Notes: a model not told the origin generated them from the letters alone. 64,000 nucleotides of DNA from Parasegetibacter sp. NRK P23 (GCF_023721715.1 NZ_JAMDLG010000001.1:2085784-2149783), one strand, 5' to 3'; counted from the stretch's first letter, positions 41,084 through 51,123 are shown. Program-made: numbers and translations.

Positions 41084-42504
41084 AACCATCCATCCCTGTA
41101 CTTCTTCGTAACGAATTCATTCGCGGGGTCAAAGTTGGTGATCTTCATGTTTTTCGCGTCCCAAAGCAGCTTCTTCCTGCCGGTGAATTTGTTGTTGGCA
41201 TCTTTATAGGTCCAGCTGCGGAGCGCGAGGTTACCCATCAGGATCGTTTCCGTAAGCGGTCCGGCATAATCGAAGGGAGAACTTAGTTTGTTCTTACCGT
41301 ATCCGGCGATGCAGGCGTTTACCCATTGCTGGTAGTGCCCTTCGGGTACACGAGCCAGTTTCTGGGGGAAACTGAGTCCTTCACTTTTCGAGGTAGGCAG
41401 TAACTTAGCGTTTGCGCCATAAGTGCTGCACATCATTTTACCTTTGGTTCCTTCAATGATCGCGCCACCGCCGTCGTCACCCATTTGCTCGTCGGCACCA
41501 AGTTCTTCGGGACGTTCCGGACGAATACCGCCATCCATCCAGGTCAGGTTGACGTGCTTGCCGTTTTTAGTAGGGAACTTCATTTTTACGGAGGAAGAGA
41601 TCGGACAGCTTTCAGGATACCAGGAAGGCGACCACATTTTTTCGTACACATCACCCACACTGCATTCCACTTCACTTGGATAACCTAATCCCAACACTTT
41701 GAACACGGGGTCGATAATATGGCAACCCATATCGCCCAGCGCACCGGTACCGAAGCTCCAGAAACCGCGCCAGTTAAAGGGCACGAACTCTTTGTGGTAT
41801 TCCTCATATTGAATAGGGCCGAGCCAGAGGTCCCAATCGAGTTCTTTGGGAATTTCATCCGCGCCGGACTTCGGCTTACCAAAACCTTGTGGCCATACGG
41901 GCCTGTTGGTCCAGCAGCGCACGGTATGCGCTTCCCCGATAATGCCACTGTCGTACCATTCCTGTAATTGGCGTACGCCTTCTCCTGAGGCACCCTGGTT
42001 GCCCATTTGCGTTACTACTTTGTACCTTTTCGCCGCCTCGGTGAGTTGGCGCGCTTCCCAGATGGTATGGGTAAGCGGCTTCTGTACATACACGTGTTTA
42101 CCGAGCTGCATGGCAGCCATAGTGGGCGCAAAATGCGTATGGTCAGGGGTGGAAACGGAAACGGCGTCGATGTTCTTCTTTTCCTTTTCCAGCATTTCGC
42201 GGTAATCTTTGTAATACTTCGCCTGCGGGAAATTGGTGCGGGAAGTAACGGCCTGCCTGTCGTCCACATCGCAGAGCGCCACGATATTGGCGCGACCGCC
42301 TTTTGCGAATTCAGCGATATCGCTGGTTCCTTTACCGCCCACCCCTATGGAGGCGATGTTCAGCTTGTCGCTGGGCGCGATGTAACCGCGGCCCAATACG
42401 TGCCGGGGAACGATGAAAAATCCTGCCGCGGCGAGAGAACCATTTCTAATGAAGTCTCTCCGCGAAGCGGCGCCAGTGGCTTTAAGATTGTCTTTTTTGC
42501 TCAT
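41080..42504 (-). CDS. Gfo/Idh/MocA oxidoreductase with twin-arginine signal
   Basis: A 474-aa NAD(P)-dependent sugar oxidoreductase type protein. A Tat signal (ASRRDFIRNGSLAAAGFFIVPRHVLG, about 15-40) precedes the Rossmann domain (LNIASIGVGGKGTSDIAEFAKGGRANIVALCDVDD) and the conserved lysine in YVQKPLTHTIWEARQL (about 134-149). This Tat-exported group is common in Bacteroidota and acts on carbohydrates or inositol-like compounds in the periplasm; the substrate is unknown. It stands alone. Confidence 0.9.
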   Translation of the reverse strand: MSKKDNLKATGAASRRDFIRNGSLAAAGFFIVPRHVLGRGYIAPSDKLNIASIGVGGKGTSDIAEFAKGGRANIVALCDVDDRQAVTSRTNFPQAKYYKDYREMLEKEKKNIDAVSVSTPDHTHFAPTMAAMQLGKHVYVQKPLTHTIWEARQLTEAAKRYKVVTQMGNQGASGEGVRQLQEWYDSGIIGEAHTVRCWTNRPVWPQGFGKPKSGADEIPKELDWDLWLGPIQYEEYHKEFVPFNWRGFWSFGTGALGDMGCHIIDPVFKVLGLGYPSEVECSVGDVYEKMWSPSWYPESCPISSSVKMKFPTKNGKHVNLTWMDGGIRPERPEELGADEQMGDDGGGAIIEGTKGKMMCSTYGANAKLLPTSKSEGLSFPQKLARVPEGHYQQWVNACIAGYGKNKLSSPFDYAGPLTETILMGNLALRSWTYKDANNKFTGRKKLLWDAKNMKITNFDPANEFVTKKYRDGWL

Positions 42505-42668
42505 CGGGTTAAATTTGTGAGAATTGATTGCTCAAATTAAGGCTTGTTTGGCAAATTTGTCGTTTCGTATTGTTAACAGAAATAAAAGAAGGAAAACTGA
42601 AATAGAGACAGGTGGGAATACGTTAAACCTCTGGAGCAATATTCCGTCTAACCACCCAAATCATACTT

Positions 42669-43739
42669 ATGAGGTACCTTTTCGCTTGTTTGATAAGCGC
42701 TATAATTTTCATCAGTTGCAAAAAAGACAGTACAACACCCGATACTTCAGCCCCGCAAACCATGTATTTCCCGCCTAATAACGGCAGTACCTGGGAAACC
42801 ACTTCAATGACCGCGCTGAACTGGAACCAGAATGCCATACAACCGCTCAAAGATTACCTGCAACTTAAAAACACGAAATCGTTCATGATCCTTGTTAACG
42901 GCAGGATCGTGCTGGAAGAATACTTCAATGGCCACAACGCCACCGCCACATCGGCCTGGAACAGCGCGGGCAAAACACTGGTTACCGCCGCCGTGGGTAT
43001 TGCCCAACAGGAAGGACTTGTAAACATCAACAACAAAGTGTCGGATTACCTGGGTACCGGATGGACCAGTGAGCCCCTTGCCAAGGAAAACCTGATCACG
43101 TTGAAGCACCTGCTTACCATGACTTCCGGCATCAACGATGAGAGCAACCTCGTGATCAAACCCAACCTCACTTATCTTGCCGATGCCGGCACAAGATGGT
43201 CTTACCATAATGTTTTTCAAAAATTGATGGATGTGGTGGGCGAAGCGGGCAACCAGGCGTATGAAACCTATTTCAACAATAAACTGAGGAATAAAATCGG
43301 CATGGATGGCTCCTGGAACGAAGGATTAATCTTTACCATCTACCATAGCAATACGCGCAGTATGGCCCGGTTCGGGTTGCTGGCGCTGAACAAAGGAAAA
43401 TGGGGCAACGAACAGGTGCTGAACGAAACCTTTTTTACCGCTAGCGTGACCTCTTCCCAAAACATCAACCCTTCTTATGGCTACTTGTGGTGGCTGAACG
43501 GCAAAACGAATTTTATGGTTCCGGGCGGACAAACCGTTTACCCGGGCGCCCTCGTGCCCAATGCTCCAATGGATATGTATGCCGCTATGGGTGCGGGCGA
43601 CCAGCGCATCTATGTGGTCCCTTCCAAAAAAATGGTGGTGGTCCGTATGGGAGATGCTTCGGATCCCGCAAATCCAAGTTTCGCCTTGTCAGGTTTCGAC
43701 AATGAACTTTGGCAAAAGATCAACGCGGTGATTCAATAA
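42669..43739 (+). CDS. Serine hydrolase lipoprotein (beta-lactamase/class C family)
   Basis: A 356-aa lipoprotein. Signal with lipobox MRYLFACLISAIIFISCKK (Cys17), then a beta-lactamase-like hydrolase domain. The SxxK motif is SAGK in TSAWNSAGKTLVTAAV (about 96-111), the YxN element appears as WSYHNVF (about 178-184), and a late AMGAGDQRIYVVP segment fits the third motif (GxG). Relatives include esterases, D-aminopeptidases and penicillin-binding proteins; I cannot tell the substrate. Confidence 0.87.
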   Translation: MRYLFACLISAIIFISCKKDSTTPDTSAPQTMYFPPNNGSTWETTSMTALNWNQNAIQPLKDYLQLKNTKSFMILVNGRIVLEEYFNGHNATATSAWNSAGKTLVTAAVGIAQQEGLVNINNKVSDYLGTGWTSEPLAKENLITLKHLLTMTSGINDESNLVIKPNLTYLADAGTRWSYHNVFQKLMDVVGEAGNQAYETYFNNKLRNKIGMDGSWNEGLIFTIYHSNTRSMARFGLLALNKGKWGNEQVLNETFFTASVTSSQNINPSYGYLWWLNGKTNFMVPGGQTVYPGALVPNAPMDMYAAMGAGDQRIYVVPSKKMVVVRMGDASDPANPSFALSGFDNELWQKINAVIQ

Positions 43740-43819
43740 AATGGGCTTACTGGAAGTAAGCGCAGTTGCTGGCATGTATCATTTTCCGTTAAACACTACC
43801 TTAGCGGCAAAACAACAGC

Positions 43820-44179
43820 ATGGAATCCAACGCAGATCAACTGAAAGCCCCCATCGAATGGAACGATTTTGAAAAGATAGAGATGCGCATCGGCACCATC
43901 ATTGAAGCCGTTCCGTTTCCCAAAGCAAAGAAGCCAGCCTACCAGCTCAAAGTGGATTTCGGGCCTTTGGGCATCAAACAATCTTCCGCACAGATTACGG
44001 CACATTATGCACCCGAAGCGTTAGTTGGAAAACAGGTGATGGCCGTGGTGAATTTCCCGCGTAAACAAATCGCCAATTTCTTTAGCGAATGCCTGGTGAT
44101 GGGTATTTACGATGCGGCCAACGAAGTGGTTTTACTTCAGCCGGAACAGCGGGTTCCCAACGGCAGCCGTGTGGGTTAG
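43820..44179 (+). CDS. csaA: CsaA-type tRNA-binding protein
   Basis: A 119-aa OB-fold protein of the EMAP/tRNA-binding family. IEMRIGTIIEAVPFPKAKKPAYQLKVDFGPLGIKQSSAQIT (about 20-60) and QVMAVVNFPRKQIANFFSECLVMG (about 72-95) match CsaA, a dimer that binds tRNA and has been linked to protein export. TACCTTAG at 43791-43798 may be the -7 box. The stop codon lies 1 bp from that of the convergent dacB. Confidence 0.92.
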   Translation: MESNADQLKAPIEWNDFEKIEMRIGTIIEAVPFPKAKKPAYQLKVDFGPLGIKQSSAQITAHYAPEALVGKQVMAVVNFPRKQIANFFSECLVMGIYDAANEVVLLQPEQRVPNGSRVG

Positions 44180-44180
44180 C

Positions 44181-45566
44181 TTATTTACAGGCTTCCAGGA
44201 ATGCGAATATCTTTTTGTTCAGCGCCGCCGTACTTCCGTTGTAGCGGTTCACCATAATGGAAAAGCAATATTCCTTTCCATCTTTACCTTCCAGGAAACC
44301 GGTATAACATTTCACGCCACCGATGGTGCCGCTTTTAAGGTGCAACCCGTTACTCACGGTAAGTCCCTTGTAAAAGGCGCCAAACCAGCTTTGCTTCGCC
44401 GCGTACACCAGTACTTTGTTGAGCGCCGCGGCAGTTACGCCGTTCTGTGGTGAAAGGCCGCTTCCATCCTGCATTTGCAGCATCAGTGGCGAAATTCCTT
44501 TCGCAGCCCAGAATGCTTTCAATTGTGCAGCACCGGTTTCAGTGTCCCTTCTACCCTTCTGAACGAAAGCGATTTCCTTCAGCAACGCTTCTCCGTAAAG
44601 GTTCACACTTTTGTTCAGGAACCAATATACAATGACCTCAAGCGGCGGAGAGGGCTTCTCCAACAACAACAAACTGTTACGGGCCTCTTCTTCATCCGCG
44701 CTCCACCTGTTTTTCCCCGTTACTTCAATGCCATTGGCCATCATTGTTCCGGCGAGTTCCGAGAGAAATTGCGCGGAAGGATCAGGCAATGCCCCGGAGA
44801 TGGAGAATGCTGTTTTGCCTGGTGGTATGGTGCCGCGCACGGTCAGTTTTTCTTTGCCGGGTTCGAAGTAGATATAAGCGTTATCTCCGCTCCCAACCGC
44901 ACCGGCTTTAGCCGCCAGTTCAATGGTTTCAAGGTAAAGTTCAGGCTCCGTACGAACGAGTTTTACGGCGGAACCTGGGTTTGCCCCGGAGGACAGTATC
45001 ATATCATACTGGTTCTCGCGCCAGTTAAACCCGGAAGCACCAGCGCCGTAATAATTGCCCAGGTCCTGCCATATCCAGCCATCGGGAACGATGCGCTCAT
45101 TGTCGGAAAGCAATACCAGATCGCCTTCGATGGTATGGATACCTTTCTGCCGCAAGGCGGTTGTAATGGAAGAAAGGAATTTCCCGGCATCCTCCTTTTC
45201 GTAGCGGGAACTTCCCAATGTAGGGTCGCCACCGCCTTTTACAATAAGATCGCCTTTCAGCCTGCCCGCTGTAACCATACCTTTCAGCAGCACCCGTGTA
45301 TTAAAGTGGAAAGAAGGTTGCAGCAACTCCAGCGCCGCAGCGGCCGTAAATACTTTTTGCGTACTGGCCGGCGACAACAGCAGGTCTTCATTCACGCCGA
45401 ATAGCTGTTTCCCATCGGTGCGCTGCACCAGTTCAAAAGCCGCGGAAGCATGTTTTAACTGGGAATCGTCCCTGAACGCGCGCCAGGCTTTTTCCACGGC
45501 ATTATTGTTGAACTGAGCGATTAACAGGGACGGAAACAGGCACAATAAAATGAAAAAGTATTTCAT
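44181..45566 (-). CDS. dacB: D-alanyl-D-alanine carboxypeptidase/endopeptidase (S13)
   Basis: A 461-aa PBP4-type enzyme that trims or cleaves peptidoglycan peptides. The open frame starts at 45611, but ATG 45566 gives a standard signal peptide (MKYFFILLCLFPSLLIAQ). SxxK is SPASTQKVF (about 65-73); SxN appears in the Tyr-Trp-Phe-Leu-Asn-Lys-Ser-Val-Asn segment (VIYWFLNKSVNLYGE), and KTG-like HLKSGTIGGVKCYTGFLEG lies near 418-436. Complete. It faces csaA and diverges from ppk. Confidence 0.93.
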   Translation of the reverse strand: MKYFFILLCLFPSLLIAQFNNNAVEKAWRAFRDDSQLKHASAAFELVQRTDGKQLFGVNEDLLLSPASTQKVFTAAAALELLQPSFHFNTRVLLKGMVTAGRLKGDLIVKGGGDPTLGSSRYEKEDAGKFLSSITTALRQKGIHTIEGDLVLLSDNERIVPDGWIWQDLGNYYGAGASGFNWRENQYDMILSSGANPGSAVKLVRTEPELYLETIELAAKAGAVGSGDNAYIYFEPGKEKLTVRGTIPPGKTAFSISGALPDPSAQFLSELAGTMMANGIEVTGKNRWSADEEEARNSLLLLEKPSPPLEVIVYWFLNKSVNLYGEALLKEIAFVQKGRRDTETGAAQLKAFWAAKGISPLMLQMQDGSGLSPQNGVTAAALNKVLVYAAKQSWFGAFYKGLTVSNGLHLKSGTIGGVKCYTGFLEGKDGKEYCFSIMVNRYNGSTAALNKKIFAFLEACK

Positions 45567-45653
45567 GGTACGAATGTAAGAAATGATGCTGTTGTAAAAC
45601 TTAACATACATATTTCACTTCATTTCCAGTAATTTGTAATAAACCGGTTTTTC

Positions 45654-47747
45654 ATGGTGAGTAATAAAAGAAAGACGATCCCAAGAGACATCAGCTGGCT
45701 GTCCTTCAACGCACGTGTATTACAGGAGGCCGCCGACCCCAGTGTGCCCCTGCGCGAACGTATCCGGTTCCTGGGCATCTTTTCCAATAACCTCGATGAA
45801 TTCTTCCGTGTAAGGGTGGCCACGCTCCGCAGAATGGGCGAGGTGGGCGCCAAAAATAACATGCACCTGGAAGTTAACCCCGAACAAATCCTGGAAGACA
45901 TCCAGTTAACGGTGCTGCACCAGCAGAATGAATTCAACCGCATCTGGGAAGGCATCATCAAAGAACTCAAGAAAGAAAAGATATTCCTGGTTACGGAGAA
46001 GCAGTTGAACAAGGAACAGAAGAAATTCGTGGAAGATATCTTCGAGAACGACATCAGCAACAACATCATCCCGCTGATGATCGAGTCGTTGCCGGAATTG
46101 CCTTATCTCCGCGATAAATCCATCTACCTCGGTGTGGTGATGTCTTCATCCTCATCGGCATACCAACAAAAGTATGCGCTGATTGAAGTGCCCAGCAAAG
46201 TGATGGGTCGTTTCTTCCTGCTTCCGGCCAAACAGGGCGAGCACCATATTATTTTACTGGAAGACATCATCCGCCATAATCTGCCCAAAATATTTTCCTA
46301 CTTCGGCTACGATCAGTATGAAGCGCATGTGTTCAAAGTAACCAAAGACGCCGAGATTGATATAGACAATGACATCGCCACCAATTTCATCCAGAAGATT
46401 GAAAAAGGCCTGAAGAACCGCAGGAAAGGAAAGCCTGTGCGTTTCGTGTACGACCGTGAAATGAACCCCGGATTGCTCGAATACCTGGTACGCAAACTGA
46501 ACCTCGCCCGTCGCGACAACATCATTCCCGGTGGAAGGATTCACAATTTCAGGCATTTCATGGACTTCCCCGACTCGGTTTTCAGCGTAAAAAGCGCCCG
46601 GCGGCCCAGCTTTGAACATCCTTTGCTTCAGAAAGAACTCCGGGTAACCGATGTGGTCCTGAAAAAAGATGTGATGCTCGTGTTCCCATACCATGATTAT
46701 AGTTCGGTGATCGATCTCCTCCGTGAAGCGGCCATGGACCAGCATGTGACGGAGATCAAAATCACGGCCTACCGGCTGGCCAGCAATTCAAAGGTGGTGA
46801 ACGCGCTGATCAACGCGGTGCGCAACGGTAAAAAAGTGGTGGTGATGCTGGAACTGCGCGCCCGCTTTGATGAAGAGGCCAACCTGGAATGGAAGGAGAA
46901 ACTGGAAGAAGAAGGGGTGCGCGTACTCATCGGCCTGCCGAACATGAAAGTGCATGCCAAACTCTGTATCATCAAAAAGCGGGTACAGAACCGGACCATA
47001 CAATATGGTTTTGTAAGCACGGGCAACCTCAACGAAAAAACGGCCCGTGTATATGGTGACTACTGCCTGCTTACGTCCAACCGGAACATCATGGCCGATA
47101 TCAACAGGATCTTTACGTTCATCGAAAAGCCCAAGACCGGCCTGCCATTCCTGAAAGCCTGCAAAACCCTGATCCCCTGCCCTACGGGCCTGCGGGCGCA
47201 ACTGGATAAAATGATCGTAAAAGAGATCAAAGCGGCGGAAGCGAAAAAGCCGGCGGCCATCACATTAAAAATGAACTCGCTTTCAGACGAGAAACTTGTG
47301 GCCAGGCTGGAAGAAGCCGCCAAAGCGGGCGTGAAGATACAGATGGTGGTGCGCGGTATATTCTGTATGTTCTCGGAAAACAAGAAGTTCAAAGAGCCCG
47401 TAAGGGCGGTCAGCATCGTGGATGAATACCTGGAGCACGCGCGGCTGTTTGTGTTCCACAACGGCGGTAAAGAAAAAGTTTACATATCTTCGGCGGACTG
47501 GATGGTCCGGAACCTGGATCACCGCGTGGAAGCTACATGTCCGGTTTTGGATGAAGACATTAAGAAGGTGCTGAAGAAAATCGTGGAGATACAGCTGAAC
47601 GACAATGTTAAGGCCCGCTGGCTGGATAACGAGCTCAGCAACGATTATGTACGCTCCGGTGGTAGAAAAAAGGTGAGGTCACAGGTAGAGATTTATCATT
47701 ATCTGCACCAAAAAACACAGAAAAAAATTGAGACTGGCGGCCATTGA
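45654..47747 (+). CDS. ppk1: Polyphosphate kinase 1
   Basis: A 697-aa PPK1 that makes and consumes polyphosphate. The N-terminal domain begins RDISWLSFNARVLQEAADPSVPLRERIRFLGIFSNNLDEFFRVR. The first phosphohistidine lies in IGLPNMKVHAKLCIIKKR (about 424-441), followed by GFVSTGNLNEKTARVYGDYCLLT, and the second active-site histidine lies in NLDHRVEATCPV (about 620-631). Complete. Ppx follows and overlaps by 20 nt. Confidence 0.96.
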   Translation: MVSNKRKTIPRDISWLSFNARVLQEAADPSVPLRERIRFLGIFSNNLDEFFRVRVATLRRMGEVGAKNNMHLEVNPEQILEDIQLTVLHQQNEFNRIWEGIIKELKKEKIFLVTEKQLNKEQKKFVEDIFENDISNNIIPLMIESLPELPYLRDKSIYLGVVMSSSSSAYQQKYALIEVPSKVMGRFFLLPAKQGEHHIILLEDIIRHNLPKIFSYFGYDQYEAHVFKVTKDAEIDIDNDIATNFIQKIEKGLKNRRKGKPVRFVYDREMNPGLLEYLVRKLNLARRDNIIPGGRIHNFRHFMDFPDSVFSVKSARRPSFEHPLLQKELRVTDVVLKKDVMLVFPYHDYSSVIDLLREAAMDQHVTEIKITAYRLASNSKVVNALINAVRNGKKVVVMLELRARFDEEANLEWKEKLEEEGVRVLIGLPNMKVHAKLCIIKKRVQNRTIQYGFVSTGNLNEKTARVYGDYCLLTSNRNIMADINRIFTFIEKPKTGLPFLKACKTLIPCPTGLRAQLDKMIVKEIKAAEAKKPAAITLKMNSLSDEKLVARLEEAAKAGVKIQMVVRGIFCMFSENKKFKEPVRAVSIVDEYLEHARLFVFHNGGKEKVYISSADWMVRNLDHRVEATCPVLDEDIKKVLKKIVEIQLNDNVKARWLDNELSNDYVRSGGRKKVRSQVEIYHYLHQKTQKKIETGGH

Positions 47748-48618
47748 TATAGGGAGTAACGCGGCCCGATTGCTGATTTCGGAGGTTACGGAAAATAATA
47801 CCGGAGAGGTTTCCTTTAATAAGCTGAACCTGGTGCGTGTGCCTTTGCGGCTGGGATTTGATGTGTTCGAAAAAGGATACATCGGTCCCATGAAAACCGA
47901 CATGATCATCCGCACCATCAAAGCCTACAAATACCTGCTGGATGTGTATGATGTGCGCCACCACATCGCCTGCGCCACTTCCGCCATGCGGGACGCGGAC
48001 AATGGTCCGGACATCATACGACGGGTAAAACTGGAAACCGGGATCGAAATAAAGATTATCTCCGGGCAGGACGAAGCCGCGTTCATTTACGAGAACCATA
48101 TCGCGGAGAACCTATCTAAAGATGATGGTTATCTATACATAGATGTAGGCGGCGGAAGTACAGAACTCACATACTTCGCCGACAATAAACTCGTCTTTAA
48201 GGAATCTTTCAACATCGGCACCATACGGCTACTTAAAAACCAGGTAACAGATGATATCTGGGACAAGATGAAAGATTACATCAAAACAAAAACCAAAGGC
48301 ACCCGTAAGCTGGTGGCCATTGGAACCGGGGGCAATATCAACAAAGTATTCTCTCTTTCTAAAAAGAAAGATGGCAAGTCCCTTCCCCTGGAACTACTCA
48401 AAGATTATTACAAGGAATTCAGCAGCGTTTCCCTGGAACAAAGGATACGTTTATACAAACTGCGCGAGGACCGCGCCGATGTGATCGTACCCGCCATCCA
48501 GATTTACCTGAACGTGATGCGTTGGGCCGGGGCGGATGAAATCTTCGTTCCTAAAATCGGCCTTGCCGATGGATTGATCCAGCATTTGTACAGGCAGGTG
48601 TACAGTTACAGATTTTAA
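47728..48618 (+). CDS. ppx: Exopolyphosphatase (Ppx/GppA family)
   Basis: A 296-aa ASKHA phosphatase that removes terminal phosphates from polyphosphate or hydrolyses pppGpp. The phosphate-1 motif is RLAAIDIGSNAARLLISE (2-19), the phosphate-2 region YLYIDVGGGSTELTYF (about 134-149), and AIGTGGNINKVF follows near 199-210. Only the core domains are present, so it is the short form. The start must be TTG 47728: a stop lies in frame at 47686 and no ATG precedes the motif. The TTG is inside the ppk1 gene, 20 nt before its end, which couples the pair. Confidence 0.92.
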   Translation: MRLAAIDIGSNAARLLISEVTENNTGEVSFNKLNLVRVPLRLGFDVFEKGYIGPMKTDMIIRTIKAYKYLLDVYDVRHHIACATSAMRDADNGPDIIRRVKLETGIEIKIISGQDEAAFIYENHIAENLSKDDGYLYIDVGGGSTELTYFADNKLVFKESFNIGTIRLLKNQVTDDIWDKMKDYIKTKTKGTRKLVAIGTGGNINKVFSLSKKKDGKSLPLELLKDYYKEFSSVSLEQRIRLYKLREDRADVIVPAIQIYLNVMRWAGADEIFVPKIGLADGLIQHLYRQVYSYRF

Positions 48619-48648
48619 CCGGGCCGGAAGGTCCTTAAACAAGCTATT

Positions 48649-49464
48649 ATGTCGGTAAACAAAGAAGTGAAACGTGTTACCACCCATACCCTTCAGAAAA
48701 TGAAGGAGCAGGGCGAAAACATCTCCATGCTCACGGCTTATGATTATTCCTTCGCCACCGTAATAGATGCGGCGGGTATTGACGTGATCCTGGTGGGCGA
48801 TTCCGCTTCCAATGTAATGGCGGGACATGAAACCACGCTTCCCATTACACTCGACCAGATGATTTACCACGCGGCCTCCGTTGTAAGGGGCGCACAACGT
48901 TGCCTGGTGGTGGTGGACCTGCCCTTTGGTGCTTACCAGGGCAACACAAAAGAGGCACTTAATTCCACCATACGCATCATGAAAGAAACGGGCGCGCACG
49001 CCATTAAACTGGAAGGTGGTGTGGAAATTGTGGATTCCGTTAAAAGAATCGTTTCAGCGGGTGTTCCTGTAATGGGGCATCTTGGCCTTACGCCGCAATC
49101 TATCTATAAATTCGGCACCTATACCGTCCGTGCCAAAGAAGAAGCGGAAGCCGCGAAACTGAAAGAAGACGCCTTACTTTTGCAGGAAGCAGGATGCTTC
49201 GCGCTGGTGCTTGAAAAAATTCCTGCCGCATTGGCTAAAGAAGTAACAGAGAGTCTGCATATTCCCACGATAGGCATCGGCGCGGGACCACATTGCAACG
49301 GACAGGTGCTGGTAATGCACGATATGCTGGGCCTTAACCAGGGTTTTAAGCCCCGTTTCCTGCGCCAGTACCTGGATATGTACAGCCAGGTGAAAACAGC
49401 CGTAGGACAGTATATCGCTGATGTGAAATCAGGTGATTTTCCAAACGAAAAAGAACAATATTGA
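48649..49464 (+). CDS. panB: 3-methyl-2-oxobutanoate hydroxymethyltransferase
   Basis: PanB (271 aa), first enzyme of pantothenate synthesis, making ketopantoate from 2-oxoisovalerate and methylenetetrahydrofolate. Visible are [41 protein letters not shown] (about 24-64, with the metal Asp), [14 protein letters not shown] (about 119-132) and [23 protein letters not shown] (about 205-227). It follows ppx by 30 nt; co-transcription is possible. Confidence 0.96.
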   Translation: MSVNKEVKRVTTHTLQKMKEQGENISMLTAYDYSFATVIDAAGIDVILVGDSASNVMAGHETTLPITLDQMIYHAASVVRGAQRCLVVVDLPFGAYQGNTKEALNSTIRIMKETGAHAIKLEGGVEIVDSVKRIVSAGVPVMGHLGLTPQSIYKFGTYTVRAKEEAEAAKLKEDALLLQEAGCFALVLEKIPAALAKEVTESLHIPTIGIGAGPHCNGQVLVMHDMLGLNQGFKPRFLRQYLDMYSQVKTAVGQYIADVKSGDFPNEKEQY

Positions 49465-49472
49465 GGTGGTGC

Positions 49473-49500
49473 ATCCATCATTCAACATTCAAAATTTCAT
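49473..49500. repeat. CATTCAAAATT-type repeat between panB and the aldehyde dehydrogenase gene
   Basis: CATCATTCAACATTCAAAAT between the panB stop and the next ATG, same family as above. Confidence 0.55.
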
Positions 49501-49503
49501 CCC

Positions 49504-51027
49504 ATGGACTTTCTTTCCCAACTACGCATAGACGAACAGAATCCCGGCGTTTCCACCGGATCTGAATGGCTTACTTCCCTGGGCGATATTATCGCCTCCT
49601 ACTCTCCCGTTGACGGCGAATGGATCGGCTCTGTTGCTTCCTGCGACCGTGAGTCTTATGATAAGGTAGTCGCCAAAGCATCGGAAGCATTCCTGGAGTG
49701 GCGTTTATGGCCGGCTCCGAAAAGAGGCGAGATTGTGCGCCAGGTGGGTGATGCCCTGCGGGAGAAGAAGGAAGCCCTGGGTAAACTCGTGTCTTATGAA
49801 ATGGGAAAAAGTTTACAGGAAGGATTGGGCGAAGTGCAGGAGATGATTGATATCTGCGATTTTGCCGTAGGACTTTCCCGCCAGTTGTACGGACTCACCA
49901 TGCACTCTGAGCGTCCCGGGCACCGTATGTATGAGCAATGGCACCCTTTGGGTGTGGTAGGCATTATTTCCGCCTTCAATTTCCCTGTAGCGGTTTGGAG
50001 TTGGAATAGCATGCTGGCCTGGGTTTGCGGTAATACATGCGTATGGAAGCCATCTGAAAAAACGCCGCTCTGCGCGGTGGCATGTCAGCATATTGTGCAG
50101 GAAGTATTCGCCCGGAACGGCGTGCCCGAAGGCGTGAGCTGCCTGGTAACCGGCGCCCGTGATACCGGAGAATGGCTGAGTGCCGACCACCGGATCGCAC
50201 TGGTTTCCGCAACCGGCTCCACGAGGATGGGCAAGGCCGTTGCATCCACCGTGGGTGCAAGGTTAGGCAAAACATTATTGGAACTGGGGGGCAACAACGC
50301 CATCATCATCTCGAAAGACGCGGACCTGGACATTGCGCTGGTAGGCTGTGTTTTTGGCGCCGTGGGTACGGCCGGCCAACGTTGCACCACCACCCGCAGA
50401 CTGATTATTCATTCCAGTGTGTATGACGCTTTCAAAGAAAAACTCGTTAAGGCCTATGCACAGCTGGTCATAGGTGATCCCTTAAAAGAAGGAGTACACG
50501 TCGGGCCATTGATCGATAAAGATGCGGTGCACAATTACATGCAGGCAATAGAAAAATGTAAGGCTGAAGGTGGTCATTTTGTAGTGGAAGGCGGATTGCT
50601 GGAAGGAGAAGGTTATGAAAGCGGCTGTTATGTACGGCCATGCATAGCCGAAGCAGAAACGCATTATGAAGTAGTGCAACAGGAAACCTTTGCGCCTATT
50701 TTATATTTACTGAAATATAATACGCCAGAAGAAGCGATCGCTTTGCAAAATGGCGTTCCGCAAGGACTGTCATCGGCCATCATGACCCTGAACCTGCGGG
50801 AAGCCGAATTGTTCCTTTCAGCGGCGGGATCCGACTGCGGTATCGCGAATGTGAACATCGGCACCTCCGGTGCGGAAATTGGCGGCGCCTTCGGCGGTGA
50901 AAAAGAAACCGGCGGCGGCAGGGAAAGCGGAAGCGATGCCTGGAAAAACTACATGCGCCGGCAAACGAATACCATCAATTATTCCACGAAGTTACCTTTG
51001 GCGCAGGGCATCAGGTTCGACCTGTAA
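49504..51027 (+). CDS. Aldehyde dehydrogenase, ALDH7 (aminoadipate semialdehyde) type
   Basis: A 507-aa NAD-dependent aldehyde dehydrogenase. The cofactor region has HPLGVVGIISAFNFPVAVWSWN (about 142-163) and ATGSTRMGKAV; the general base is in TLLELGGNNAIII (about 258-270) and the nucleophile in GTAGQRCTTTRRLI (about 287-300). The LELGGNNAII and EMGKSLQEGLGEVQEMIDICDFAVGLSRQL segments are typical of antiquitin-like enzymes (ALDH7A1), which oxidise 2-aminoadipate 6-semialdehyde in lysine breakdown. No other lysine catabolic gene is adjacent, so the pathway is inferred. Confidence 0.9.
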   Translation: MDFLSQLRIDEQNPGVSTGSEWLTSLGDIIASYSPVDGEWIGSVASCDRESYDKVVAKASEAFLEWRLWPAPKRGEIVRQVGDALREKKEALGKLVSYEMGKSLQEGLGEVQEMIDICDFAVGLSRQLYGLTMHSERPGHRMYEQWHPLGVVGIISAFNFPVAVWSWNSMLAWVCGNTCVWKPSEKTPLCAVACQHIVQEVFARNGVPEGVSCLVTGARDTGEWLSADHRIALVSATGSTRMGKAVASTVGARLGKTLLELGGNNAIIISKDADLDIALVGCVFGAVGTAGQRCTTTRRLIIHSSVYDAFKEKLVKAYAQLVIGDPLKEGVHVGPLIDKDAVHNYMQAIEKCKAEGGHFVVEGGLLEGEGYESGCYVRPCIAEAETHYEVVQQETFAPILYLLKYNTPEEAIALQNGVPQGLSSAIMTLNLREAELFLSAAGSDCGIANVNIGTSGAEIGGAFGGEKETGGGRESGSDAWKNYMRRQTNTINYSTKLPLAQGIRFDL

Positions 51028-51028
51028 C

Positions 51029-51054
51029 GGTGGCACCGCTATAGCGGTGGCACC
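51029..51054. repeat. 26-bp near-perfect palindrome after the aldehyde dehydrogenase gene
   Basis: Two GGTGGCACC words flank a perfect 14-bp palindrome ACCGCTATAGCGGT (51035-51048). The whole is palindromic except for one base in each arm. It starts two bases after the stop codon. No T-run follows. Confidence 0.55.
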
Positions 51055-51123
51055 GGGTATGGTGAAAACACGGTTTAGCCCTTGAAACACCATACGATAT
51101 TCACCCTTAAAATACTAAAAGGC

